Notes: generated by a model from the sequence alone, not told the origin. DNA of 64,000 nucleotides from DUML01 sp050949905 (GCA_050949905.1 JBMNGP010000006.1:386912-450911), one strand, 5' to 3'. Positions 27,052 to 36,743 are shown, counted from the first letter of the stretch. A program made the numbers and translations.

Positions 27052-27536
27052 AGAACTCTCCCTTTCATAATTTTTTGTTTGCCCCGATAGAAAGTCACCC
27101 GCGCCCAGTTTTCATCCCTTCCGAGAATCTCACCGATCTCCCGGAAACTGAATTCTCCTGTAAGCCTTAGATACATGACTTCCCGCATAGGTTCAGGTAA
27201 TAAATGCAGCTTTTTAAACAAATCCATTTTGCCGGCACTAAGGATCAGCTTATCTTCCAGCGAATGCTCAACTGCTGGAATCTCAGGGGATAATTCCGTA
27301 AGCTGTGCTCGTTTATTTTTGGCCAGCGTCTGATACCAAAGGTGTTTGCCAATTTGGCAAAGCCAAACGTAAATTTTACACGTTCCATTATAGGTATGAT
27401 AAGATTTAAGGGCCCGATAGAAAGTCTCCTGCGTCAGCTCTTCGGCCAGCTGCTCATTCTGAGAAAGGCTAAACAAATATTTATAGACTTGCTTAGCATA
27501 CACCTTATAAATCTGCTCCATATCCTTTTTCTGCAT
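27048..27536 (-). CDS. ECF RNA polymerase sigma factor
   Basis: SigW/SigY-like factor of 162 residues. Region 2 contains KQVYKYLFSLSQNEQLAEEL and TQETFYRALKSYHTY. Region 4 contains LPEPMREVMYLRLTGEFSFR and the helix-turn-helix FREIGEILGRDENWARVTFY. A GGGAGGAGGTG ribosome site precedes the ATG. It forms an operon with the zinc anti-sigma factor. This is the second of three ECF-type genes in the window, and the only one with a canonical anti-sigma partner. Confidence 0.92.
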   Translation of the reverse strand: MQKKDMEQIYKVYAKQVYKYLFSLSQNEQLAEELTQETFYRALKSYHTYNGTCKIYVWLCQIGKHLWYQTLAKNKRAQLTELSPEIPAVEHSLEDKLILSAGKMDLFKKLHLLPEPMREVMYLRLTGEFSFREIGEILGRDENWARVTFYRGKQKIMKGRVL

Positions 27537-27610
27537 CTATTCACCTCCTCCCAACATATATCCGAAAAACCAAGAGTTCGTTACAAACTAAGAATTCGTT
27601 ACAAGAAAAA

Positions 27611-27638
27611 AATCAGCTTAATATTCTTCAAGCTGATT
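27611..27638 (-). terminator. Terminator of the HAD phosphatase gene
   Basis: AATCAGCTT (27611-27619) pairs with AAGCTGATT (27630-27638). On the minus strand the stem is followed by TTTTTCTTG. It lies downstream of the tandem repeat that covers the gene's stop. Confidence 0.85.
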
Positions 27639-27652
27639 TCTATTTATCCGTT

Positions 27653-27724
27653 TAATTATCCTTTTTCCCGAGTAATTATCCTTTCTCCCTAGGTAATTGT
27701 CCTTTTTCCCTAGGTAATTATCCT
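27653..27724. repeat. Tandem repeat, about 3.5 copies of a 20-21 bp unit
   Basis: Units begin at 27653, 27673, 27694 and 27715 with the core TAATTnTCCTTTnTCCC. The last partial unit covers the stop codon and the final four codons of the phosphatase gene on the minus strand. Confidence 0.85.
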
Positions 27725-28381
27725 CCATTTCTTCTCCTCAGCCACTGCTTTTAGCTGACTGTCCGGCCTCACGGCTACCGGGTTCCCTACCGCCACCAGC
27801 AGGCTTAAATCCGAATAGCCGTCGGCATAAGCCCTACTTGCTTCCCAGTCAATAGCTTCTTTCCCGAAAACCTCCTGGATTTTGTTCAGTTTTAAATCGC
27901 CTATCAGAGGTTGAAATTCCTTAGTGTGGTCATACAGACCATCTTTAAAATGCAGCTCGCTGCCGATAACCGTAGCAAAACCCAAATAGTCCCCGACATT
28001 TTTTAAAAGATAAAGATAGGTACCGGACAAGAGTACCGTGTGCAATCCTTCCGCCTTAGCCTTTTCCACTTCGGTCACAACATTCTCGTTTAAGAGCCCT
28101 TCGATGTTCTGCGTACAAGCAGCAAAATAGGCCATTAGCTCTTGTTCCGACCTGCCGTAAAAAAGCTGATTAAACTTCCGGACTGCCTGCTGCTTTATTT
28201 GTTCCCGGGAAAGTTTGCTCGCAGTCTCCAATTTATACTTCAGGAAAAGCGGCAAAAGAGAGAGGACGGTTTTATAAAAAGTAAACCTGGAACATTTTAA
28301 ATATTTCCAGCGCCAGAGTAGAAATGGGAGCGTATCTTTCAGAAAAAGTGTCCCATCAAAATCAAAAATAGCTAATTTCAT
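27710..28381 (-). CDS. HAD-superfamily phosphatase (subfamily IB, phosphoserine-phosphatase-like)
   Basis: Haloacid dehalogenase-type hydrolase of 223 residues that probably dephosphorylates a small metabolite or lipid intermediate. Motif I is LAIFDFDGTLF with the two catalytic Asp residues at the N-terminus. Motif II is TVLLSGTYLYL. Motif III/IV lies in RAYADGYSDLSLL, and VGNPVAVRPDSQL is the typical subfamily IB end. The helical cap (about residues 20-85) is rich in Leu and Lys. The substrate is not evident. The gene is alone between its own terminator and a promoter region with a 23-bp tandem duplication. Confidence 0.87.
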   Translation of the reverse strand: MKLAIFDFDGTLFLKDTLPFLLWRWKYLKCSRFTFYKTVLSLLPLFLKYKLETASKLSREQIKQQAVRKFNQLFYGRSEQELMAYFAACTQNIEGLLNENVVTEVEKAKAEGLHTVLLSGTYLYLLKNVGDYLGFATVIGSELHFKDGLYDHTKEFQPLIGDLKLNKIQEVFGKEAIDWEASRAYADGYSDLSLLVAVGNPVAVRPDSQLKAVAEEKKWRIIT

Positions 28382-28397
28382 ATACCCTCCGGTTTTA

Positions 28398-28443
28398 ATG
28401 ATTAAATCTTAGTTATTAAAATGATTAAATCTTAGTTATTAAT
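28398..28443. repeat. 23-bp tandem duplication upstream of the HAD gene
   Basis: ATGATTAAATCTTAGTTATT occurs at 28398 and again at 28421; the 23-bp units differ only at their last base. The array lies 17-62 bases before the phosphatase start and so probably covers its promoter. Confidence 0.9.
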
Positions 28444-28602
28444 TAGTATTCTGCTGCCTTCTTGCGCGCTATATTTGCTGCGCACTTGCCTCTTAGAGTA
28501 TACCACTATTTTCTATTAATTTACAAAAGAATTCAATATACCAACCTTATATGCTTTCAGGTACGCCTATTGCTTTACGGCAAGGCACAATTTACCAGAT
28601 TG

Positions 28603-29463
28603 TTATTCTTTCTTTGTAATTGGCAGCCAGACTTCACAGCGATAGTCCTTAGCCTGTTGGTCTCCCTCAAAATACACTTCAATATCGGGAGCATTGGCAT
28701 ATTCGTAGCCGGAGGTAGGCAGCCATTCCGTAATGATACGTTTTTGCAGTTCTTGGATAGCAGCAGGCATAGCCCCTATACATTCAAAAACAGCCCAGGT
28801 GCAGGCAGGTACGGTATATTCTGCCATGCCGTCCGGTGTCTCTTTGGTGGTAGCCACTGCAATGTAATAATCAAAATCCTGGCCGTTCATGCAGGTGCTT
28901 ACCCCGAGGAGACCATAGGGTTCCTGGTTCATTAGTGCCAATATGTCAGGTACGATACCGCTTTGTACAGTTTTTTGCCAGAAAAGAGGCACCTGGGCAA
29001 AGCATTCTTCGATTTTCAGATTATAATGCTCTTTAACTCCCACGATTTTAAATGAATCCTTAGTTACAATCTTGTAATTCATCTCCGCATCTCCTTTAAT
29101 TGTTATTTTGAAGCTGATACGAGGATAGGCCTTGAGCGCAACTCCTTTATTTCTGGCCCCAGTAGGAGACACGCCATGCACATTATGGAAAGCTCGGTTA
29201 AATGCAGTCGGTGAATCATACCCATATTTCAGAGCAATGTCAATTACTTTCTCACTGCTGCTCTGCAAGTCAAAAGCAGCCAGGGTCAATCTCCTGCGCC
29301 TGATATATTCGGCAAGGGGAACATCGGCGATATAAGAAAACATCCTTTGAAAATGGAAAGTAGAACAGCAGGCAATCCTGGCCGCCTGTTCAAAGCTGAT
29401 TTCCCCGGCCAGATTATCTTCAATATAGGCCACAGCATCGTTTAATCTTGCTACCCATTCCAT
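28603..29463 (-). CDS. AraC-family regulator with GyrI-like effector domain
   Basis: Transcription regulator of 286 residues. Two AraC helix-turn-helix motifs fill the first 110 residues (FEQAARIACCSTFHFQRMFS and VIDIALKYGYDSPTAFNRAF). A GyrI/BmrR-like small-molecule-binding domain follows (about 125-286: FKIVGVKEHYNLKIEEC, WAVFECIGAMPAAIQELQKR, YFEGDQQAKDYRCEVWLPI). This layout is typical of SoxS/Rob-like multidrug-responsive regulators of Firmicutes. The ATG at 29463 has GGGAGGTG upstream and is preferred to the one at 29481. No obvious target gene is adjacent. Confidence 0.92.
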   Translation of the reverse strand: MEWVARLNDAVAYIEDNLAGEISFEQAARIACCSTFHFQRMFSYIADVPLAEYIRRRRLTLAAFDLQSSSEKVIDIALKYGYDSPTAFNRAFHNVHGVSPTGARNKGVALKAYPRISFKITIKGDAEMNYKIVTKDSFKIVGVKEHYNLKIEECFAQVPLFWQKTVQSGIVPDILALMNQEPYGLLGVSTCMNGQDFDYYIAVATTKETPDGMAEYTVPACTWAVFECIGAMPAAIQELQKRIITEWLPTSGYEYANAPDIEVYFEGDQQAKDYRCEVWLPITKKE

Positions 29464-29545
29464 CGTATCACCTCCCAACAATTAAAAGTATAACCGGCAA
29501 GGATACTCCCGGCCTCGCAATTCCTGCCCAAAAAGGAGAGCGGCT

Positions 29546-32500
29546 TCAATTTTGGGCAAAAATAAGTTCCGGTAAAACTATGAGAATTTCCCCTGTGCTG
29601 TCTTCTTTCTGCCAGTAAACAATAAAACGTACTCTTGCAGTGCTCGGTACATAGTTCTGTTGCTTCATTTCCTGAATTTTCTCCCTAAATTGTTTGGAGA
29701 ACATTAATATTTCCTGCCCCTTTGAATTGCGGCAGCAGCAACCGTCAACAACAAGCACGTCTCCGCTCTGCAGCCTGGAAACCACTGCTTGCCGGGACTG
29801 AAAAAAGTCCAGCCAAACATCCCTGTAAGTTAACTGCATCACCAGCTCCTCCGGCTGCAAGTAATCTTCATTATCCTCCAACCTTTGGAGTCCGGCTGTT
29901 TTTATATCCTGCAAATAGTTGCCGTTGTAATGTATGGAAAGGTTGCTTTTAGCTCTGGTCATAGCAACATAGAGCAGTCTGAGAGATTCATCCGTACTGG
30001 GGTTGAAGTTATTCAACATCAAAAAGACATTGTCAAATTCTCTGCCCTTAGCTTTGTGAATCGTGGATACAAAAATTGCCTCACTGTTTTCGCCGTAAAA
30101 ATCCTCCAGCTTTGATTCCCGGATAAAAATCTCCAAATCGGATTTGTATTTGCTCTTAGGATTGGTTTCCTCAAAATCTTTAATGATGTTCAAACAAATC
30201 TCATAATTTAAACTGTTCCCGAACCTTTCCTTTAATTGTCCTTTAGCCTTTGCCCAGGCCTCGGCACTGAGCATATATGTATCTTCAGTCAAATGAAGCT
30301 GACTGAGAAAAAAACGCACTTCCTGAAGATTATATAGGTTAAATCCGTCGTTGGATTGAATCAGTTTAGCCTGCCTCCTATTTTTTAGAAGCAAACCTGT
30401 AATCTGCAAGGCTTCTTTATTGGCGCAAGTCAAAACACAGGTACTTCCCGCCAATTCTTGGGAAAGGATATCATTGACCAGAGGCATAATTAAATTATTA
30501 CTCCTCCGATAACGAACTACTTTAATCCTGCCATTGTCTCTCTGCACGGCATTAATGGGGATTTCTTTTAACCGATTGGATATTCTGCGGACAAACTGAT
30601 TAGCAAAATCAACAAGGTTTTGTTTGCTCCTGTAGTTATCAACCAACTCATACTTTTTAGCCAGATGATCAATTATTAAATTAATCAGATATTCTGAGCT
30701 TGAGCCCCGGAACTCATAAATATTCTGGTCATCATCGCCGACTGCTATAATCCGCAGCCCTTCATTCTGAGCCATTAAAGCTTTGACCAGCGCAAACTCA
30801 AGTTCATCCATATCTTGAGCTTCATCAATCACCAGAACTGTTTTAGTAATTCTGCCCGGCTCGACTTCCCCATTTTTAATTTTCCGGATCGCTTCCTGGA
30901 TAACTTCTCCTGATTTTTCAATCGTGCCGACTCTGCCCAATAAGTCAAAGCAGTAGGAATGAAAGGTTTTTATCTCCACATAGCCGGCAGCACCACCTAT
31001 TAACTTTATTAATCGTTTCTTGAATTCCGTTGCTGCCGCTCGGGAAAATGTAATCATCAATAACTGTTCCTGCTTAACGTCTTCCATTAAGAGCAGAGAA
31101 GCCAGCTTATGAACCAAAATTCGCGTCTTGCCGCTTCCCGGTCCAGCTGCAACTACAATATGCTGTGATACTTTATCATTAATAATACTTAATTGGGCCG
31201 GTGATAACTCGCCAAATACTTGTTTAAACTTTTTAGGGGTAATAGTTTTCTTAATTTGCTCCTGCCTGCTGCCGGGAAAATATTTACTTAAGAAGGAGGA
31301 GTAATTCAATTCAAAGTAATCATTGACAAACTGCAAGGCTGCTTTGTAATTACTAATCATCATTCTGGCATATTCGCCGACGATATGGATCTGTTGCACT
31401 TTATTCTGATAATACTCTTCCAACTGGCGATAATCTTCCACTTTATACCGTTTGCGGTTATCCGTTTCCAGCCGTTCAATAGTCATTGGATTATACAGGA
31501 CCATAAATCCGCCCTCGATTTTCAATGCTTCGATTCTGGACAAATAAAAGAGGGCATCTTCTATTTCTTCAAGCTTTACTTCGGTTCGAAAAAGTGTATT
31601 TCTTGCGGCAAATTCTCTTTTTAATTCCAGGACAGAAAATTCCACTAAAACCTCTTCTTCCGCGGGCTCCTGGTCCTTTGAACTTTGCTCAGCCGGTGAC
31701 TTTTGCCTGTTTTGGGTGTAAAGATACTCAACAATAAACAGCGCTAGTTCGTATCGTTTAATAAGCTTTGCTTCCAACTCTTCCCTGTCGTAGAGGCTTA
31801 AAACAGCAAGATGATTCTTGGAAGATATTAGGGTTTGCCTCTTAATCCAATTCTTAATTACCCAGATATTAAAAATTGTTCTGATTCTGCCGGGTGTCAC
31901 GTCCTTACAACCGCTTTCTTCAGCAAGTTCAGTAAGTTCCTTAATATTCAGTGTTTTTTCTTCTTTTTCCACCACACCCAGAAGAAACTTTTCAATTTGC
32001 CAAAAAGTTTTGAGGATAGTAAGCGAGCGGTTGAGGCTTTCTTTTTTCTTGATGTAAGCCGCTAAATCCTTACTATCTGCCAGGATTCCTTCTTCTCGCA
32101 GAAGCCCTACAATCTGAATGACGATCTCTTTGGGAATTCCCAAATAGTCGGAAAGGTAATCGACTCTTGCTTCCGGCAATTCACCGCTGAAGCTTTTCCT
32201 GCTTTTGCTGGATATAAGAGACTTAATAATGCGAACCGCCAGTTTATTTTGCTCGGTATTAAATTTTGAGGATTGAGAAATCCTCTTTGTTGCTTCTTCC
32301 ACATTTTTGGCCAGAATGCTATCGGCAAATACCCTGGGCATATTCTGGCCGCGTTTCACATAACCGGCATTCTCTAAGGCGGCAATTGCAGTTTTTACCC
32401 GGGTTTCAATTTCAGAGATGCCGTCATCCCAACCCGCCTTGCGGGCTATTTCCAAGGCTGATTGCGATACTTTGGAGCGGAATCTGGTCAGGTCTTTAAT

Positions 32501-34369
32501 AGCCCGCCAGATCTGCTGGATTTCCTGGATACTAAGTTTGGTCCTGTTCAGAAGCACAAAATGCTTGCTTAAGTCTTCATCATTAAACATCACAAAACAA
32601 TCGGCCGAAATATTTTCATCCCGTCCGGCTCTCCCCGCTTCCTGAATATAATTCTCCAAGGAATCGGAAATATCATAATGAATAACCAAACCGACATCTT
32701 TCTTATCGACACCCATCCCAAAAGCGGAGGTGGCCACCATGATTTGCACTTCGCCATTAATAAAAGCATCCTGGTTTTGAGATTTTCCCTGTTTATCCAT
32801 CTTACCGTGATAAGGTTTGGCTTGATAACCGTCGTTGGTCAATCTCTCCGCCAACTCATAGGCTTTTTGGGTTCGGGAAACATAGATAATAGTCGGACAG
32901 TTTTTTTCAGCCAGCAAATCCCTAATGGTATTGTATTTATCCAGGTCACTGTCTTTGGGAAAGACCTGATAATTAAGATTGCTTCTGGCGGCACTTGTTC
33001 GGTAGATCTCCAGGTCAAGAGAAAGCTTGTCCTTAAAGTAGGCGCGGATATCCTCAATTACTTTGCGTTTGGCTGTAGCAGTAAAGCAAGAAACAGGGAT
33101 GGGCTCCTCAAGGTTTTTCTTCTCCTGCAGGTATTTAATAAAGTCGCCGATATATAAATAGTCCACCCTGAAATCCTGTCCCCAGGCTGAAAAGCAGTGG
33201 GCTTCATCAATTACAAACCGAACCACGTTTCTTCCCAAAAGTAAACGTTCGATTGACTTGGAGCGCAAAGACTCGGGTGCAATATAAAGGATAGAAGCCG
33301 ATCCGTTTTCCACCCTTTCGTAAGACTTGGCTCTTTCAATCGGATCAAGCAGACCATTAATAGTAACTGCCTCCGTAATACCCGCTTTTTCCAAATTATC
33401 AACCTGATCTTTCATCAGGGATTGCAACGGAGAAATAACCACGGTCAAACCTTTGGTATTATTCCCGCTCATTAAAGCCGGCACTTGAAAGGCAATTGAT
33501 TTGCCCCCGCCGGTCGGAAAAATGGCTAAGAGGGACTTGTTGGCGACGGCTGCCTGAACAGCTTTTTCCTGCAAAGGTCGGCCCGCAAACTTTCGGTAAG
33601 AAGCAAATCCAAAGAATTTTTTTAGCCCTTTATGTATATCCAGAGCTTCCTGGCAATACGCACACCCTTCTAAGCAAGGGTTGCTTCTTAATAAATACAT
33701 AATCCGTTCCACAACAGGGTAATTCTTTAGAACCCAGGGGGGAGTAATCGAATACCTGTCATTGGCATTGATTAAGGCCAGACAATACGCCAATTCTATT
33801 GGGTATTCGGCAATCAATTCAGTTAAATTGACCTTTTCACATATGTAGGGATGAAACTTAACCCGAATCATAGCTTCCAAATTTAAGGCTTTTCCCTGAT
33901 AACCAAGGAAATCAAAGAAAGAGCAAAACTCCCTTTTGTCTTGTAAAAGTGAATAAAAAATTGTCTTTAAAATATAATCTGTTTCTTGAAAAGCCGTTAC
34001 CTCAGCAAAGAACAGCTCTTGAGCTTTTTGGGCGTCATTTAAGGGGTTATTAATATCTTCAGTTTGCAGCTTATCATCTTTAAGCAAGGCATGATAAGGT
34101 TTAGCCGGAAAGAGAAGCGGTGAAAAATACAAAGTGTCAATAAACTTAAGATTTTGCAAGCCGCCGGCAAGAATTGGATTCTGAAGATATTTTAAATCAT
34201 GGTTCAAAATGTTATGACCGCAGATATACTCTGTCCCAGCCAAAAATTTCAGAAAATCCGCTAATGAATTGGAGTGAAATATACTCCCATCGCTTTTAAC
34301 ACTGCCGATATCGAGAATTCTACCGCTGCGCGGTTGAATCTCAGCATCAATAAAAGCGAGAGTTTTCAC
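29546..34369 (-). CDS. Exonuclease-RecQ-UvrD fusion helicase, 1607 residues
   Basis: One polypeptide with three DNA-processing parts. Residues 1-125 resemble a DEDD exonuclease (TLAFIDAEIQPRSGRILDIG, GHNILNHDLKYL, NNPLNDAQKAQELF). Residues about 265-800 are a RecQ helicase with Walker A (FPTGGGKSIAFQVPAL, about 285), DEAH box (IDEAHCFSAWGQDFR, about 387), motif VI (YIQEAGRAGRDENIS) and a winged-helix region. Residues about 1060-1490 are a UvrD/PcrA-like superfamily 1 helicase with Walker A (VVAAGPGSGKTRILVHK, about 1076), LVIDEAQDMDELEF (about 1184) and LLYVAMTRAKSNL (about 1471). A GTG start follows GGAGGTG. Each part keeps its key residues, so the fusion looks functional. It is a single-gene unit. 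Repair and defence roles are both possible. Confidence 0.9.
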   Translation of the reverse strand: MKTLAFIDAEIQPRSGRILDIGSVKSDGSIFHSNSLADFLKFLAGTEYICGHNILNHDLKYLQNPILAGGLQNLKFIDTLYFSPLLFPAKPYHALLKDDKLQTEDINNPLNDAQKAQELFFAEVTAFQETDYILKTIFYSLLQDKREFCSFFDFLGYQGKALNLEAMIRVKFHPYICEKVNLTELIAEYPIELAYCLALINANDRYSITPPWVLKNYPVVERIMYLLRSNPCLEGCAYCQEALDIHKGLKKFFGFASYRKFAGRPLQEKAVQAAVANKSLLAIFPTGGGKSIAFQVPALMSGNNTKGLTVVISPLQSLMKDQVDNLEKAGITEAVTINGLLDPIERAKSYERVENGSASILYIAPESLRSKSIERLLLGRNVVRFVIDEAHCFSAWGQDFRVDYLYIGDFIKYLQEKKNLEEPIPVSCFTATAKRKVIEDIRAYFKDKLSLDLEIYRTSAARSNLNYQVFPKDSDLDKYNTIRDLLAEKNCPTIIYVSRTQKAYELAERLTNDGYQAKPYHGKMDKQGKSQNQDAFINGEVQIMVATSAFGMGVDKKDVGLVIHYDISDSLENYIQEAGRAGRDENISADCFVMFNDEDLSKHFVLLNRTKLSIQEIQQIWRAIKDLTRFRSKVSQSALEIARKAGWDDGISEIETRVKTAIAALENAGYVKRGQNMPRVFADSILAKNVEEATKRISQSSKFNTEQNKLAVRIIKSLISSKSRKSFSGELPEARVDYLSDYLGIPKEIVIQIVGLLREEGILADSKDLAAYIKKKESLNRSLTILKTFWQIEKFLLGVVEKEEKTLNIKELTELAEESGCKDVTPGRIRTIFNIWVIKNWIKRQTLISSKNHLAVLSLYDREELEAKLIKRYELALFIVEYLYTQNRQKSPAEQSSKDQEPAEEEVLVEFSVLELKREFAARNTLFRTEVKLEEIEDALFYLSRIEALKIEGGFMVLYNPMTIERLETDNRKRYKVEDYRQLEEYYQNKVQQIHIVGEYARMMISNYKAALQFVNDYFELNYSSFLSKYFPGSRQEQIKKTITPKKFKQVFGELSPAQLSIINDKVSQHIVVAAGPGSGKTRILVHKLASLLLMEDVKQEQLLMITFSRAAATEFKKRLIKLIGGAAGYVEIKTFHSYCFDLLGRVGTIEKSGEVIQEAIRKIKNGEVEPGRITKTVLVIDEAQDMDELEFALVKALMAQNEGLRIIAVGDDDQNIYEFRGSSSEYLINLIIDHLAKKYELVDNYRSKQNLVDFANQFVRRISNRLKEIPINAVQRDNGRIKVVRYRRSNNLIMPLVNDILSQELAGSTCVLTCANKEALQITGLLLKNRRQAKLIQSNDGFNLYNLQEVRFFLSQLHLTEDTYMLSAEAWAKAKGQLKERFGNSLNYEICLNIIKDFEETNPKSKYKSDLEIFIRESKLEDFYGENSEAIFVSTIHKAKGREFDNVFLMLNNFNPSTDESLRLLYVAMTRAKSNLSIHYNGNYLQDIKTAGLQRLEDNEDYLQPEELVMQLTYRDVWLDFFQSRQAVVSRLQSGDVLVVDGCCCRNSKGQEILMFSKQFREKIQEMKQQNYVPSTARVRFIVYWQKEDSTGEILIVLPELIFAQN

Positions 34370-34606
34370 CGTTTTTCACCTCCAAATAATTAAACGTACC
34401 AAGATATTCTGCATTTCTCCACAATTTCCCTTCATTACACCAAATTTAATCCTGTATTGCTCCGGAATCTAAGATCTGCCGCAAAATTAAACCACTGCTT
34501 TAGGGAGATTAATTACTGCCCTGTAACAGTGGCCGCTTCATCTATATTCTCTAATATAAATCAAACTTTACACTTAATTCTAACTCTAATCTTGAAATCT
34601 AATTTT

Positions 34607-35500
34607 CTAAAGGAATATATTAATAGTCCCTATTATTAAGCCGATTAATGCTCCTAAATTGACGATGGCGTTTAACTCCCGCTTCATAACGGACAAAACC
34701 AATTGTTCAATCTCCAGGACATCCATAGCCTTGACTTTTTCTTCCACTACGCTGGCGATATCAAACTCCTTAATAAATTCCGCTACTTTTTCCCGGATAA
34801 AGAAAGTATAGATCTTGTCAACACCCTCAAGCAGTTGCTCATTCTTAAAGCCCATCTCGGCGATTAGATCACTGATCGGCCGGTTTTCGAGCGTTTCCAG
34901 CTCTTTATGCACAAGCGGCCTAATGATATTAAAGCCATTATCTTCAATATAAGCTTGAACCATAGCGCCTATGGGAGCAGTCAGCGAAACAATCAATTTA
35001 TCATTAGCCACAAAGGAAAGCACTGTTCCTTGTGTTTTCTCCTTAATAGCCCGTGCACTTTCCCTGGTTATGATTTCCCCCAGATCCAACTGAGAAATAC
35101 CGGAAATAATTTTTTCACATGCCCACTTTTCTAACTGCGCTTTTCCACTTAAATAAGCTTCTTCCTGGCAATAACAAGCCAGCATTTTCTTAAGGGTTTG
35201 TTCTTTGTCGGCAGATAAGAAACTGCTGATCTCGCTGACAACCTTCCCCTTAACCTCCGCAGCCAGAAACATATTTTCGATGTCTTCACTTGTTAGAAGG
35301 TTATTGCCGACCGCCTTACCTAAGGCTTTAGCCAATTGTTCTTTTCTTTTGGGAAAAATTCCGGGGGTAAAAGGCAGCCGAAAATTCCCAATCATTATAG
35401 GGCGTAAGGGTCGAAACAACATCTTAACGGCAATAAAGTTCGTGACATAGCCTATGAAGGAACCAATAACAGGCCCTGCCAGGATGTTAATAACACTCAC
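34607..35500 (-). CDS. DUF445 family membrane protein
   Basis: A 297-residue protein of the DUF445/YheB type, function unknown. The N-terminal membrane segment is followed by the family hallmark NFIAVKMLFRPLRP and LPFTPGIFPKRKEQLAKALG. A long helical middle region follows, and a C-terminal hydrophobic span (LGALIGLIIGTINIFL) closes the protein. The likely topology is two membrane ends and a large helical domain. The start is a GTG within GGGAGAGATTAAGAGTG. No operon partner is evident. Confidence 0.9.
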   Translation of the reverse strand: MSVINILAGPVIGSFIGYVTNFIAVKMLFRPLRPIMIGNFRLPFTPGIFPKRKEQLAKALGKAVGNNLLTSEDIENMFLAAEVKGKVVSEISSFLSADKEQTLKKMLACYCQEEAYLSGKAQLEKWACEKIISGISQLDLGEIITRESARAIKEKTQGTVLSFVANDKLIVSLTAPIGAMVQAYIEDNGFNIIRPLVHKELETLENRPISDLIAEMGFKNEQLLEGVDKIYTFFIREKVAEFIKEFDIASVVEEKVKAMDVLEIEQLVLSVMKRELNAIVNLGALIGLIIGTINIFL

Positions 35501-35625
35501 TCTTAATCTCTCCCGTCAAAACAAGATGTCCTCAGTACTCATCAGGAATAAAAAATTAATAAACGAGTTAATTTTATTATATTCGCTGCTTTTCCTCAAG
35601 TATCGGCACATTTCCCCTGCCAAAT

Positions 35626-36525
35626 CTACCGGCGTTCCCTAATTCTGTCGCCGGGTTCCAGATTGCCGATAAGCAAAGGAGAATTGGGGTCATGTTTTAA
35701 AACATTATTCTTAACAGCGCGCTCGCTGTAATTAGCATAACAATATAAGCACCCGTGCCGACAGGTATTATAAGCCCCGAGATCAACGCTGGCTACACAA
35801 CCACAAGCCTCGCGCTGGTTTTTATCCTTGGGGACTTTTAGTTCCCGGCCGCTAATCCTGGAAATAAGCCTATCGTCAATGCATTTAGCATGTTCAATAC
35901 CAAGGGAAGTTAAGTCAATTTGCTCGCAGCAGGTCATCAGCTTAAGGTCATTTTCCGCAGCGAGCTCGGCTAGCAATCTGGCAATTTCCAGTTTTTTAGC
36001 TTCAGTAATTAACTCCTGATTAATGGCCTTTAGGTTTCGCTCTGACTTTTGGTAGGCATCGACAAAACTGATAATGCATCGCTCTGTATGTCCTTTTAAT
36101 TGCGAGGCAATTTTGCCAAAGTTCTTGGCATGATACCGCATATCTATATCCTTAGTTAAAATGATCGGATCATAGCGCCAAACGGTTTTTTCCTTGCCTA
36201 TCTTTTCGGCTAGGGCTCGGAAGGACTCAATTATTTCCTCCTTGGGAGGCAAATACCTCTCCAGCTTTTGATCATAGGCGTTAAGCGTGATCTGAAAATA
36301 ATAATTGTAAGCGGAAAGAGCTTTAAGCTTAGGCAAAATCTTCCCGGGATTTTTTGTCCAGAAGACAATACAATCAATTATTGAGGGGTCCAGCTTTACT
36401 TTAGAGACCTGGTGATAATTAAAGGGATTACGCACTAGGGCAAATCCTTCTCCCAGGCGTTTGAAAAACCAATCTGTAAAAAAAGCAGGAATATCCGTCC
36501 TCCTGCTGACACTTAGAATCATCAT
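35626..36525 (-). CDS. DUF1848 family protein, possible iron-sulfur/SAM enzyme
   Basis: A 299-residue protein. The N-terminal MILSVSRRTDIPAFFTDWF, FWTKNPGKILPKL and WRYDPIIL segments are typical of DUF1848. The C-terminus carries a Cys cluster (ACGCVASVDLGAYNTCRHGC then LYCYANYS) with a CxxxCxxC arrangement like that of radical SAM enzymes, though placed at the C-terminal end. The reaction is unknown. It diverges from the HicB-like pair at 36744. The shared 218-base region contains the large palindrome at 36671-36712. Confidence 0.87.
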   Translation of the reverse strand: MMILSVSRRTDIPAFFTDWFFKRLGEGFALVRNPFNYHQVSKVKLDPSIIDCIVFWTKNPGKILPKLKALSAYNYYFQITLNAYDQKLERYLPPKEEIIESFRALAEKIGKEKTVWRYDPIILTKDIDMRYHAKNFGKIASQLKGHTERCIISFVDAYQKSERNLKAINQELITEAKKLEIARLLAELAAENDLKLMTCCEQIDLTSLGIEHAKCIDDRLISRISGRELKVPKDKNQREACGCVASVDLGAYNTCRHGCLYCYANYSERAVKNNVLKHDPNSPLLIGNLEPGDRIRERR

Positions 36526-36655
36526 TAATCCTCTGCCTTATCCATTTCCTATTCATGTGATTCGTTCCACATTCCTATTGGCCTGCACACTGTTCTGCTC
36601 TGGTCGGAAGCTTCACAGTTCCATTTATTTTTCTCATTTTTTATAGCAATTTGCA

Positions 36656-36712
36656 TATAATATTATAGATTAGTTACTGTAGTCACCGTAACCACGTTGA
36701 CTACAGTAACTA
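36656..36712 (+). promoter_or_regulatory. Promoter and 15-bp palindromic operator of the HicB-like pair
   Basis: A TATAAT (36656-36661) is followed by a perfect inverted repeat with 15-bp arms: TAGTTACTGTAGTCA at 36671-36685 and TGACTACAGTAACTA at 36698-36712, with a 12-base centre. The arms sit just after the -10 element and about 30 bases before the first ATG. This position suits autorepression by the antitoxin-like product. No T-run follows, so it is not a terminator. Confidence 0.6.
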
Positions 36713-36743
36713 CTTTCAATATAATATGAGGTGAGCAACTAAA

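Noticed and set aside
36671..36712. Large palindrome as a terminator for DUF1848 or an origin element
   Set aside because: No T-run on either side, and it lies upstream, not downstream, of both flanking genes. An operator fits better.
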